Shown in pieces: positions 8,176 through 15,483 of a DNA stretch of 19,684 bases. The notes under the pieces are model-generated. The model saw nothing but the letters and a program-made list of their open reading frames with translations, was not told the origin of the DNA and ran no database searches. The translations under genes were made by a program, and so were the position numbers. Each line of letters starts with the position of its first letter. The stretch's first letter is position 1. Source of the stretch: TA-21 sp036557405 (GTDB lineage Archaea; Thermoproteota; Nitrososphaeria; Nitrososphaerales; Nitrososphaeraceae); contig DATBHO010000022.1 of NCBI GenBank assembly GCA_036557405.1, forward strand, positions 1-19,684, in the 5' to 3' direction.

Positions 8176-8895
8176 CTACTTGCCGTATTCATCATGCCGT
8201 CGCACCCAAAACTGTGGAAAATCGTGATCCTCTTCGTCACGTCCTTTAGGAACTAAATCGAGGAAGTGGTATGCTACGTTCAACATATCAATACCGCGTG
8301 CATAAGCTGAATAGGTGTGGAATACTCTTCCTGTAGAATCTTTGTAAAATATACTGACTCCCTCTCTTTCTAAACTGTGTGTATCTTGCAAATCATAATT
8401 GTAGAATGCTTTATTCTTGTCCAAATCTTCTTGCGTAAATGATACGTTATAATCAAAATTGAAATCTGTATTATAAGAGGAAACCCATTTGAAATCCCAA
8501 CCCATTCGCTTCTGATAAGAAACTAACTTGCTGTACGGAGCCCGTGAGACGGCGATCATGGTGACGTCTCGTTGGTTCAGGTGCACAATTATTTGATTAA
8601 AATTGTCAGCCCAAAAGGAACAGTGTGAACATCCTTGATCCCAGCTTGGATCAAACATAAAGTGATAAACTATCAATTGACTTCTTCCATCAAAAAGTTC
8701 TGCCAGCGTTTGTTTACCATTTGGTCCTTCAAAGAGATACTCTTTAGTGACTGCCTTCCACGGTAGTTCTTGTCTTAGCCTGTTAAGCTGGTCACGCAAA
8801 ATTGTAAATTCTTTTTCCTTTCTAAGAAGTAATTTACGAGCGTCAATCCATTCATTATCCGAAACAACTTTGTGCCCATCTAATGACCTAGTCAT
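8176..8895 (-). CDS. DUF899 thioredoxin-like protein
   Basis: A 239-residue protein of the DUF899 family, which has a thioredoxin-like fold related to peroxiredoxins. After a helical N-terminus (residues 1-50), the core shows LFDGRSQLIVYHFMFDP at 67-83, then WDQGCSHCSFWADNF at 85-99 with a CxxC pair (Cys89, Cys92) in the redox-site position. Later come VTMIAVSRAPYSKL and the WDFKWVSSYNTDFNFDY block typical of the family. GVSIFYKDSTGRVFHTYSAYARG and a final HDEYG motif complete it. The length is normal. Its ATG follows the stop codon of the ArsR gene directly, with no gap, so the two are translationally linked in one operon and the repressor probably controls this protein. A thiol-based oxidoreductase or detoxification role is inferred; no substrate is known. 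Confidence 0.88.
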   Translation of the reverse strand: MTRSLDGHKVVSDNEWIDARKLLLRKEKEFTILRDQLNRLRQELPWKAVTKEYLFEGPNGKQTLAELFDGRSQLIVYHFMFDPSWDQGCSHCSFWADNFNQIIVHLNQRDVTMIAVSRAPYSKLVSYQKRMGWDFKWVSSYNTDFNFDYNVSFTQEDLDKNKAFYNYDLQDTHSLEREGVSIFYKDSTGRVFHTYSAYARGIDMLNVAYHFLDLVPKGRDEEDHDFPQFWVRRHDEYGK

Positions 8896-9216
8896 TTATG
8901 ATTTTCTCCTCATCTTTTTGTTCTCTTTGTTTTCAACGTATTCCTTCAATGATTTTAAATTATAGTCATACATATCGTCAAAAAATTGCGCCAACTCCGA
9001 CGTTGTCTTCCTGTTCAACGAATAATATCTATATTTGCCCTGTTTCTTTTCTGTTATCAAGTCTGATTCTTTTAAAATTCGAAGATTTATTGATACAGCA
9101 GGTAGAGTGAAGCTAAGTTCATCCGCTATTTGAGTAGGGATCATATCTTTATTTTTAAGCAGTAGCACAATCCGTCTTCTATTATCATCTGATAAAGCTT
9201 TCCATGGTGAGCCCAT
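8896..9216 (-). CDS. ArsR-family winged-helix transcription regulator
   Basis: A 106-residue winged-helix regulator. The N-terminus WKALSDDNRRRIVLLL is the classic ArsR first helix, followed by the recognition-helix region MIPTQIADELSFTLPAVSINLRILKESDLI and the wing KKQGKYRYYSLN. It lacks the ELCVCDL-type cysteine motif of metal sensors, so it is not an evident arsenic or metal sensor. It resembles the ArsR-like regulators often found beside DUF899 or SRPBCC genes. Its TAA is followed immediately by the ATG of the DUF899 gene, forming a two-gene operon. A TATA box (CTTATATAA on the - strand, 9243-9251) lies about 31 nt before the ATG, so the leader is nearly absent. An imperfect dyad between TATA and start may be its own operator. 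Confidence 0.85.
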   Translation of the reverse strand: MGSPWKALSDDNRRRIVLLLKNKDMIPTQIADELSFTLPAVSINLRILKESDLITEKKQGKYRYYSLNRKTTSELAQFFDDMYDYNLKSLKEYVENKENKKMRRKS

Positions 9217-9222
9217 ACTAAT

Positions 9223-9251
9223 ATAATTCTATAATTGTATGATTATATAAG
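9223..9251 (-). promoter_or_regulatory. Promoter and candidate operator of the ArsR-DUF899 operon
   Basis: The TATA box (9243-9251, CTTATATAA on the - strand) is overlapped by an imperfect 24-nt dyad at 9223-9246 with matching ATAAT/ATTAT ends; 18 of 24 positions agree with the reverse complement by my count. A site covering both the TATA edge and the transcription start is where an autoregulating repressor would bind. AT-rich DNA makes chance dyads common, so this is a proposal. Confidence 0.4.
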
Positions 9252-9412
9252 TCTTTAATAGTTTGTACTTGTTTTTTATTCAAGTTGTATATTTAATCCA
9301 TAGTAAACGCGAAATATGAAAGATAGGAAATTTAAGATGAACGAGTCTTTGTCTTTCACAAGAGTCATTTTCTGTATTAAAACTCAATGTATAGTAATTG
9401 AACTGATCCGGG

Positions 9413-9444
9413 GTTAAGGTAGTTGGCGTTAAGGTCGTTAAGGT
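9413..9444 (+). repeat. Short direct repeat GTTAAGGT x3
   Basis: GTTAAGGT occurs at 9413-9420, 9428-9435 and 9437-9444, overlapping the stop codon of the NiCoT gene. On the - strand each unit provides a TAA, so the gene end is followed by further stop codons. It is probably local slippage. Confidence 0.5.
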
Positions 9445-10283
9445 TTGTCCTTGTCAGTCTGATGTTTGTCCTTTATGGGTGAAGCTGAGCCAACATCGGT
9501 GGGTTTCATAATACGCCTTTTTCTTGCAGTGTAAGCATATCCAAAAGATACTAAAATTATTGATATTGCTAATATTGGGCCGGTCATTTCCGGCAATATT
9601 TTTGAGTAAGTTAAAGTTTCATAAGAGGCAACAGCTGCCACGGTCAGTGCAGCTCCGCTCAAAGCGTAGGCCATATATCTGAAGCCCTTTGTGTCAAATA
9701 TTCTAGAAAAAGCTGATCGCAGTATAATGCTGTCCAGTGTATCTACAGGAACCATTCCTACAGCGAAAAATCCAGCAAGGATTAAGGCTACTTGCACTCC
9801 AAGAGTTGCTGACGCCACTGCGGATAGAGTAATTGCAGAAATCTGAGTAGCTGTATCAAACCCTAGACCAAATACCATTCCTGTAATTAAGGCAGATCGG
9901 AATGGATTAACAACTCCAATCCTGGCTAAGACTTTGCTTGCAAGGATAGCGGATCCAGTTTTGCCCCATTTCTTCATTGAGTAAATGTTTATTGCTCCAA
10001 GCGCCCCAAGGGCTATGGCTCCTATCACTCCTCCCCAGAATGAGAGTTGATCAATTCTTGTTAAACTGCCTATAACGAATATGATGAGTATCATTTCAGC
10101 AAGGACCGATATCATGTGACCTAGGCTAAAACCGGCCCCGATCCATCGTGATTTTCTTGTAGCGTTATGTAATCTCACTAGGTTATCTATAGCTGTGATA
10201 TGGTCTACGTCAAGTGCATGACGGAAGCCCAACAGGATCATTGTGGGTATCGAAATTAGAATAAATGTTAATGTCTCTGCCAT
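9438..10283 (-). CDS. NiCoT-family nickel/cobalt transporter
   Basis: A 281-residue membrane protein of the NiCoT family (HoxN/NixA/RcnA-like permeases, TC 2.A.52), secondary importers of Ni2+ and/or Co2+. The signature sequences are all present: RHALDVDHITAIDN at residues 21-34 (family HAxDADHIAAIDN, the selectivity helix), LGHMISV at 54-60, LGFDTATQI at 140-148 and GMVPVDTLD at 176-184. Seven or eight hydrophobic segments can be counted, and the C-terminus is a charged Lys/Asp-rich cytoplasmic tail. A CGAGGA ribosome binding site lies about 7 nt before the ATG at 10283, with an ATATAAG-like box near 10328-10336, so this gene has a leader. Nickel would serve urease or another nickel enzyme; none is in the window. 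Ni versus Co preference cannot be read from the sequence. Confidence 0.9.
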   Translation of the reverse strand: MAETLTFILISIPTMILLGFRHALDVDHITAIDNLVRLHNATRKSRWIGAGFSLGHMISVLAEMILIIFVIGSLTRIDQLSFWGGVIGAIALGALGAINIYSMKKWGKTGSAILASKVLARIGVVNPFRSALITGMVFGLGFDTATQISAITLSAVASATLGVQVALILAGFFAVGMVPVDTLDSIILRSAFSRIFDTKGFRYMAYALSGAALTVAAVASYETLTYSKILPEMTGPILAISIILVSFGYAYTARKRRIMKPTDVGSASPIKDKHQTDKDKP

Positions 10284-10426
10284 TTTAAATCCTCGTACAA
10301 TTACTACAAATCTATCAAAAGTTGATACTTATATTTTTTAGTTTATTCTACTCCTTTAGGAAAGTAATAAAAACAATCAAATTAGTAACGAACTTCTATT
10401 CAACTAAAATCTGGACTAATGTATTA

Positions 10427-10448
10427 CTTTGCTCTGGTACGAGCAAAG
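10427..10448. promoter_or_regulatory. Perfect 8-bp hairpin upstream of the NiCoT gene
   Basis: CTTTGCTC and GAGCAAAG form a perfect inverted repeat around a six-base loop (TGGTAC), in the 450-base gap between the NiCoT start and the second NHL gene. It is more GC-rich than its surroundings. It could be an operator or an RNA hairpin; it lies about 145 nt before the NiCoT start, which is far for a direct operator. Confidence 0.35.
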
Positions 10449-10530
10449 CGTATTAAAAATAACGTATAAATCATTTAATTTTTATTGCATATAAGCTCCC
10501 AACCCTGACGAAAAAATAGGGAGTTGAAAA

Positions 10531-10700
10531 ATGTACTCTTATGACCTCAATGACAAAACCGATTCCAGATATTTTTCTGTTTTTCAGTTAATGTAACCGA
10601 AACAGTAACTCATGATATACGGTTAGATCTCAATAACAGAGGAATAATATCGCTGGAAGTGAAAACTATAGAAGGAGAGTTTGATAGGCAAGTAATATAG
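10531..10700 (+). pseudogene. Frameshifted DUF2283-like remnant
   Basis: Two overlapping + strand frames together read like a small DUF2283 protein, a short beta-rich domain of unknown function. Frame one begins at ATG 10531 (a GGGAG lies 11 nt before it) with MYSYDLNDKTDSRYFSVFQL and ends at TAA 10594-10596. Shifting frame at about 10590 continues with NVTETVTHDIRLDLNNRG and then IISLEVKTIEG, and stops at TAG 10698-10700. The Y-D-x-x-x-D start, the VTETV strand and the closing LDLNNRGIISLEV match the family pattern of YDxxxDxxY, v-E-tv and iDxDxxGxixxiEi. A single indel therefore breaks an otherwise complete domain of about 57 residues. A sequencing error is possible. Confidence 0.5.
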
Positions 10701-10734
10701 GAGCTGTCATCTCGTATATTTATATCACTGCAAA

Positions 10735-11706
10735 TTAGCTGACAACATTCAATATCTGAATTCTCGAGTTTCTTGTATCTGTAATGTAGATTGCTCCATG
10801 ATTATCAACAGCAATATCCTCTGGTTTATTTAATTGCTCAATGCCTTTACCAGAGGATCCCCAACCTGCCAAATAATTCCCTTTTGTATCAAACATTTGA
10901 ACTCGACCAATAATCTTGTCAACGACAAAAACATGATCATTAGTATCAACAGCGATGCCAGGAGCAGTCTCAGAGAACTGTCCAGTAGCGTTCCCAAAAG
11001 AGCCCCATTCTCTGGTAAAATTATCATTACTATCAAACACCTGAACCCTAGAATTTTTCATATCGGTGATATAGATATTGTCATGAGAATCAATAGCAAT
11101 GCCATGAGGATCATATAACTGACCAGGACCAGAGCCCTGCGATCCTATTGTCTCTACAAACGTGCCATTGGAGTAGAACTTTAAAATTTGATTCCCATCT
11201 CTATCCGTTAAATACGCCAGGCCTTTTGAATTTACTGCTATTTGGTGTGGAGCTCTTAAGGCATCCCGACCACCAGTACCATTGTATCCCCATTCCGATA
11301 TGAAGGTACCATTGGGGTTGAATATTTGAACCCTATGATTTCTCAGCTCTACTGTATATACAAATTTTCCTCCCGGATCCAATGTTATGTCATGCAAACC
11401 CTGAAACTGACCTTCATTGGATCCGATCGAGCCCCAGCTTGTAAGAAAAGTGCCATTTGGAGAAAATTTTTGAATTCGTTTGTTCCCAGTATCCCCTACA
11501 TAGATGTTACCAGATTCATCAACGGCAAGACTATGAGGGAACACAAATTGTCCAATTGCACTTCCCTTTGACCCTAGCTCACCTTTATATTTGAGTGCTA
11601 TATGCTGGGCGTTGATTTCGTTACAATAAATACCAATTTGACTGGTAAATATAATAAATAATGACGCCATAAAACAATAATGTACCGCCTTTTTCAATTT
11701 ATCCAT
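10735..11706 (-). CDS. Second secreted NHL-repeat protein
   Basis: A 323-residue exported NHL-repeat propeller and paralogue of the protein at 4385-5449. A signal peptide covers about residues 1-33 (basic MDKLKK, hydrophobic FMASLFIIFTSQIGIYC core, end near INAQ). Six repeats follow with GSxGxxxGQFxxPHxxAVDxxGNIYVxDxxNxRIQKF units; the fifth begins with GNATGQFSETAPGIAVD and is slightly irregular. No catalytic residues are recognisable, so a binding role outside the cell is inferred. ATG 11706 is the start; the upstream DNA has an AT-rich TTATTTTTACTA box but no clear SD. The sequence GGATCCGAATTG lies 46-57 nt upstream and recurs before the CBS gene. The two NHL proteins differ in linker length and in blade-five insertion, so they are old duplicates. 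Confidence 0.85.
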   Translation of the reverse strand: MDKLKKAVHYCFMASLFIIFTSQIGIYCNEINAQHIALKYKGELGSKGSAIGQFVFPHSLAVDESGNIYVGDTGNKRIQKFSPNGTFLTSWGSIGSNEGQFQGLHDITLDPGGKFVYTVELRNHRVQIFNPNGTFISEWGYNGTGGRDALRAPHQIAVNSKGLAYLTDRDGNQILKFYSNGTFVETIGSQGSGPGQLYDPHGIAIDSHDNIYITDMKNSRVQVFDSNDNFTREWGSFGNATGQFSETAPGIAVDTNDHVFVVDKIIGRVQMFDTKGNYLAGWGSSGKGIEQLNKPEDIAVDNHGAIYITDTRNSRIQILNVVS

Positions 11707-11751
11707 AGATGTACAATGAATCCATTTTTAGTAAAAATAAGTGTATCCTTT

Positions 11752-11774
11752 GGATCCGAATTGATAATAATATG
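11752..11774 (-). promoter_or_regulatory. Shared upstream element, copy 1
   Basis: GGATCCGAATTG followed by an AT-rich stretch ending AATATG, 46-68 nt before the second NHL gene. Copy 2 lies before the CBS gene, and a weaker match (CCGAATTGATAAT) is at 18813-18825. It may be a common regulatory element or the remains of a repeat. Confidence 0.3.
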
Positions 11775-11924
11775 TTCGCGTGAAGGTCAGTTCGCATAAT
11801 GTCTTTACTAAAATATTGTTCGATAGTAAAAAAGATGCAAATTAGACATGTTGTTTCTGATCTGATTATTATATAGTCACCTTACATTTTACTAAATTGA
11901 GTGTATTAACCTAAAGTTTCAAAC

Positions 11925-12374
11925 TTAATCTTTTTCAGTCTCTCTTAAGGATTCAAGTATGGTCGCATTTACATCATCAATATCCAAATTTTCTTTGAGA
12001 TAACCCGCAAAATCACTAGGTGTAATTATACCCAATGGTTTGGTTATGTCATCATCTTTAACGACTAGCAAATGTCTGACTTGATTTTGTATCATGAGAT
12101 CAGCTGCTACCCCTACTTCAGATATCGCATCAGTAGTGACAAGTGCATCGGACATTATATCTCGTACTGAGGTATTTTTACTACTCGCATCATAAACACA
12201 TACTTTTCTTACCAAATCTCTTTCTGTTACCATACCTACTGGTTTGTTGTTAGCATCAACTACTACTAATGAGCTTACTTTTCTATCGCGCATTTTCGTT
12301 GCTGCTTCTTGAGCGGATAAAGATGCCTCGATAGTTTCTAGCTTTTCGGTCATTAACTCACCTATTTTTGTCAA
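11925..12374 (-). CDS. Tandem CBS-domain protein
   Basis: A 149-residue cytoplasmic protein made of two CBS domains, which bind adenosine nucleotides (AMP, ATP, S-adenosylmethionine) and usually act as energy or ionic sensors. CBS1 covers about residues 1-58 (IGELMTEKLETIEASLS, then SSLVVVDANNKPVGMVTERDL), and CBS2 about 66-127 (VRDIMSDALVTTD, then VRHLLVVKDDDITKPLGIITPSDF). A short acidic tail follows. Stand-alone CBS pairs are common in archaea and their partners are usually unknown; none is obvious here. The start is TTG 12374: the next ATG (12353) would delete the KIGEL part of the first strand, and a CTTTATAT box about 37 nt upstream places the transcript start about 10 nt before the TTG. 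Confidence 0.88.
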   Translation of the reverse strand: MTKIGELMTEKLETIEASLSAQEAATKMRDRKVSSLVVVDANNKPVGMVTERDLVRKVCVYDASSKNTSVRDIMSDALVTTDAISEVGVAADLMIQNQVRHLLVVKDDDITKPLGIITPSDFAGYLKENLDIDDVNATILESLRETEKD

Positions 12375-12680
12375 ATTATCTACGCTAGATAGAATTAATT
12401 GTTATCCATATAAAGATTGGCTAAGACTTTTTGAATTTTTCAAAGTTGTCTTAGGATCCGAATTGTCAACAATATGGTTATTAGTGATCTTCCCATATTT
12501 TAGTTTCAACTGCGTAAGCGATGGAAGAATTCTACTTAGACACTTCTGAAGGTCAAACGAGATCAGGGTTCTTATTGTTAACCTGATCAGTGTTTAAACC
12601 AATGTGTAAACTATCATAAGATGTACTCATCGTTTAGTCCTCTAATCAATATAATGTTCTCTTAGTTGATTGTTTAGTTT
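12375..12680. other. Intergenic region with inverted repeat
   Basis: About 300 bases without a gene. It contains the CBS promoter (CTTTATAT on the - strand, near 12407-12414), copy 2 of the shared element (12454-12476), and a near-perfect inverted repeat at 12561-12588: GATCAGGGTT and AACCTGATC around nine bases, with one bulged G. The repeat lies between the CBS gene and the small membrane gene and could be a terminator-like hairpin or an operator. Confidence 0.35.
12454..12476 (-). promoter_or_regulatory. Shared upstream element, copy 2
   Basis: GGATCCGAATTG followed by TCAACAATATG, 80-102 nt before the CBS start. The first 12 bases are identical to copy 1 at 11752, and the rest is similar. 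Both copies have the same orientation relative to the gene they precede. Confidence 0.3.
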
Positions 12681-12887
12681 TTATTCATTTTTATGGTTCA
12701 TAAAGATAGCTAACAATGTAAATGGTATTGATACTATTGCACTTATCAAGTACAGTGTTGTAAGAGAATTAACATCTATGTGATATCCAAAGAAAGGTAA
12801 AAAAGGGATAGGAAACAGGAACAGGAGCCATAATCCTCCTATCGAGAGAATGAATTTCCATCTTTCTCTGAATCTTGAATACGCCAT
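12681..12887 (-). CDS. Small two-helix membrane protein
   Basis: A 68-residue protein with a basic N-terminus (RFRERWKF) and two hydrophobic segments, about residues 11-33 (FILSIGGLWLLFLFPIPFLP) and 42-63 (LTTLYLISAIVSIPFTLLAI), ending in a charged MNHKNE tail. Both ends should face the cytoplasm. It resembles the small DUF3311-type membrane proteins in size and in the FPIPFLPFFG turn, but the similarity is only suggestive and no transporter partner is adjacent. Start ATG 12887. The small gene on the same strand at 12931-13113 ends 43 nt upstream, so they could be co-transcribed. Confidence 0.6.
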   Translation of the reverse strand: MAYSRFRERWKFILSIGGLWLLFLFPIPFLPFFGYHIDVNSLTTLYLISAIVSIPFTLLAIFMNHKNE

Positions 12888-12930
12888 TCTTATGATATCA
12901 TTCCATATGTAAGTTAAACCTACTAAGATA

Positions 12931-13113
12931 TTAAAGAGTCACTTGTATACAACCGTAAGATACTAATCTTCCATCATCAGTGAAATTTGTGTCCAAACTT
13001 AATGCAAGTTTCAATATTTGCTCCATGTGTCTGTATGATATAGAACTTGAACATATTCCATAGCTGAATGTTACTGCACACAAGATCCATAAGGTTTTAG
13101 TTTTATCCATCAT
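12931..13113 (-). CDS. Possible small exported or membrane-anchored protein
   Basis: A 60-codon frame that begins MMDKTKTLWILCAVTFSYGIC, like a short signal or anchor segment, followed by a soluble stretch with two further cysteines. No family is recognised. In its favour, a TATA-like box (CAATATAACTT, - strand, near 13140) lies about 25-30 nt before the ATG, as for other genes here. Against it, it is short, lacks motifs and sits in AT-rich DNA where such frames arise by chance. Confidence 0.35.
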   Translation of the reverse strand: MMDKTKTLWILCAVTFSYGICSSSISYRHMEQILKLALSLDTNFTDDGRLVSYGCIQVTL

Positions 13114-13473
13114 TGTTCATTAACCGAATAATAGAAGTTATATTGCTTACTTAACATTGTTATCTCATTCTGAGCTCTATCCAATATAACTGAATTTCAA
13201 TTAAATAATAAATTTATTATGACAAAATGTTTACTAATGCAAAGAACATATCTACGATTGTTATGATATTGTAGTTGCGAGTCCTTTAATTTTTTAGTTT
13301 TTGTCCAATTTAATATTCGCCTGACTATAGAACTGCAGGTCACTCCTTACAAAAAAGGACGAAATCGAATTTTTTGCTCTTGTCCCATTAACTACGATAG
13401 GGATGATCCATCCATTGAATAAATCATGTTCTAAAGTTGAAAACAGTGGATGGAATCAGGTCAGCCAGTTTCA
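13114..13473. other. Intergenic region
   Basis: About 360 bases between the 3' end of the fusion oxidoreductase and the small gene at 12931-13113. I see only AT-rich DNA with T-runs (13290-13302) that could end transcription from the right, and no gene or clear repeat. Confidence 0.3.
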
Positions 13474-15483
13474 CTATTTATGGATAGATTCCATTTGGTT
13501 AGTAAAGGAACTATCCGATATATTGGGATTGAAAGCAATTTCCTCTGTGGGTGTTTTGAGTCGGGTTACGTCCCGCTTAAAGAACAAGTCTATCATCCAG
13601 TCCAACGAAACTCGCAATTTCTTTTCTACAGTAGGAAGATTAGCTAGATAGTATGAACGCCAAAACCACCAGGCAACAAATCCATGAACCTTATGTCCAA
13701 AAATAATGCCAACACCATTTCTCTTACCTATTAGCGTCATAGCCCCTTTTGTTTTGTAATCGAATGGTTCTTTATGATTTTCTTGACCCTTAATTTTAGT
13801 GATTAAATTTTTTGCGGCAATCTTTCCCTGTCTTAATGCGTGTTGAGCAGTTGGAGGATAAGGCTTTCCTGTATTAGAATCTGTGATACAGGCACAATCG
13901 CCTACGGCCATAACGCTATCAACATATCTTGAAACTTCAAGATAATTGTTGGTCATTATTCTATCAGACTTGTCGTGTTCACAAGAAAGAGTGGAAAGCA
14001 AATTTTGGGGCTTTCCTCCCCCAGCCCATACCACTGTTTGTGTTGTGATAGCAGTGCCTTCATCTAATTTAACGGCCTCTGAGGTAACCTCAATCACTCG
14101 TGTGTTTAAAATTACTTCAACTCCATTTTTTCTTATTTTCTTTAAAGCAAAATCTGCTAGATCCTCTGTTACTTCTGGTAGTATCCTTTTACCTGCGTTT
14201 ACCAGTATTATTCTTACAAAAGAGTTTTGTAGATTGTGGTAAAAATATTTTATTGAATCCTCAATGAAGTCATTCAATTCGCCTACAATTTCGACTCCAG
14301 AAAAACCTCCACCAACTACCACGAAAGTTAATAGTCTATTCCTAAGTTGGAGATCTTCATGTTCAATGTCAGCCTGCTCTAACATATTTATCACATGATT
14401 GCGTAAGATTATTGCATCACCAAGGCTCTTTAGCGTAAATGCTTGCTTACTGGCATCACTGATACCAAAGAAGTTTGTTTCACTCCCCAATGCGATAACA
14501 AGGTGGTCATATTTTAGAATATGACTACGCCACTCGACAGGGTTTGTAAACTTTCCTATCCTATGAGTTATTACGACTTTCTTATTCTCTAGATCAATTG
14601 ACTCTATCTCTGTTTCAAAAAATTTTGCTCTATTGCAAAACGCTCTCAGCGGTGTTACTATATGCCTTGTTTCTATCATGCCCGTTGATATTTCAGGAAG
14701 CATTGGTGTAAAAAGGAAAAAGTTGTCCCGACTTACCAGTGTTATATCTATCCTAATATCATTCTGAAATGCTTTTTGAAGCTGCCTTAAAACTTCTATT
14801 CCAGCGAATCCACCTCCCAAAATTAAAATGCGTATTAATTGAAATGGTTTTTCTCCATGTACAAGTTCCACATGTTTTTGGTATGAATCGATCCTAGAAA
14901 AGGAAATATCACATTTTTTACATCTATAACGACTTCCGAACCTAATTGATAAAGTAGATGATGTTATTCCTACAGCTATTCCAAAGACAAGATGCATGAT
15001 AATATAACTTACAATCACCAAGGGGAAGTTATAGTGCGATGATGTTGTAGCATATTCTTCATAGTCTTCAGCCATTGATGTAGTTAGAATACGATTTATC
15101 TCTGGCTGCAAAATTAACATGTAAACAGGTATGAAAAAAACAATTAACACAACAGTACCGGCAAATAATCCGTAAAGCAAACCATTTGAAAGCTTACTTA
15201 TGTTCAGTATTCCAGTTTTATAGAGAAAGACTCCGATAACTATGCCTATTGAAATTGCTGTTATTGTATGAATTGCTACTCCTGCATAGGCAGCATTAGA
15301 AGAGTAGACTCCTACAACATGCCCAAATGCAACCCATGTAACATAGTAAGGTAAGCCCATCCCAACTTCAAAAATAGTCGGAATCAGCATGGATACAGCT
15401 CCTAGCATTGCGCCGATAACAACGAAGAATACCTCACGCTTAAGAGAAAAATCTACTCTTATTTCCGTACCACTCCCTTTCAT
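13474..15483 (-). CDS. Membrane domain / C2H2 finger / type II NADH dehydrogenase-like fusion
   Basis: A 669-residue protein in three parts. (1) Residues 1-180 form a membrane domain with about five helices (near 19-40, 45-60, 66-88, 101-125, 153-178), unlike ordinary NDH-2. (2) Residues 188-209 are one canonical C2H2 zinc finger, CKKC-x12-H-x4-H (Cys188, Cys191, His204, His209), ending in HGEKP like a finger linker. (3) Residues 217-640 are an NDH-2-type flavoprotein: ILGGGFAG at 221-228 (FAD), VVGGGFSG at 389-396 (NADH), VMAVGDCA at 524-531 (FAD ribityl site), and PPTAQHALRQG at 543-553 (quinone-site region), plus the amphipathic C-terminus. Ordinary NDH-2s have about 400-450 residues. It should pass electrons from NAD(P)H to membrane quinone without pumping protons; this is from the family. 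GGAGGT lies about 16 nt before the ATG, and a TATA-like AGTATAAAAAC is near 15545. An in-frame stop excludes a longer start. Confidence 0.87.
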   Translation of the reverse strand: MKGSGTEIRVDFSLKREVFFVVIGAMLGAVSMLIPTIFEVGMGLPYYVTWVAFGHVVGVYSSNAAYAGVAIHTITAISIGIVIGVFLYKTGILNISKLSNGLLYGLFAGTVVLIVFFIPVYMLILQPEINRILTTSMAEDYEEYATTSSHYNFPLVIVSYIIMHLVFGIAVGITSSTLSIRFGSRYRCKKCDISFSRIDSYQKHVELVHGEKPFQLIRILILGGGFAGIEVLRQLQKAFQNDIRIDITLVSRDNFFLFTPMLPEISTGMIETRHIVTPLRAFCNRAKFFETEIESIDLENKKVVITHRIGKFTNPVEWRSHILKYDHLVIALGSETNFFGISDASKQAFTLKSLGDAIILRNHVINMLEQADIEHEDLQLRNRLLTFVVVGGGFSGVEIVGELNDFIEDSIKYFYHNLQNSFVRIILVNAGKRILPEVTEDLADFALKKIRKNGVEVILNTRVIEVTSEAVKLDEGTAITTQTVVWAGGGKPQNLLSTLSCEHDKSDRIMTNNYLEVSRYVDSVMAVGDCACITDSNTGKPYPPTAQHALRQGKIAAKNLITKIKGQENHKEPFDYKTKGAMTLIGKRNGVGIIFGHKVHGFVAWWFWRSYYLANLPTVEKKLRVSLDWMIDLFFKRDVTRLKTPTEEIAFNPNISDSSFTNQMESIHK

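Noticed and set aside
9413..9444. GTTAAGGT triplet as a CRISPR or iteron array
   Set aside because: Units are only 8 bases, irregularly spaced and overlapping a gene end; no spacers or replication gene are present.
13403..14242. Open frames on the + strand opposite the fusion oxidoreductase
   Set aside because: They carry no motifs, and the - strand has an intact enzyme across the same bases.
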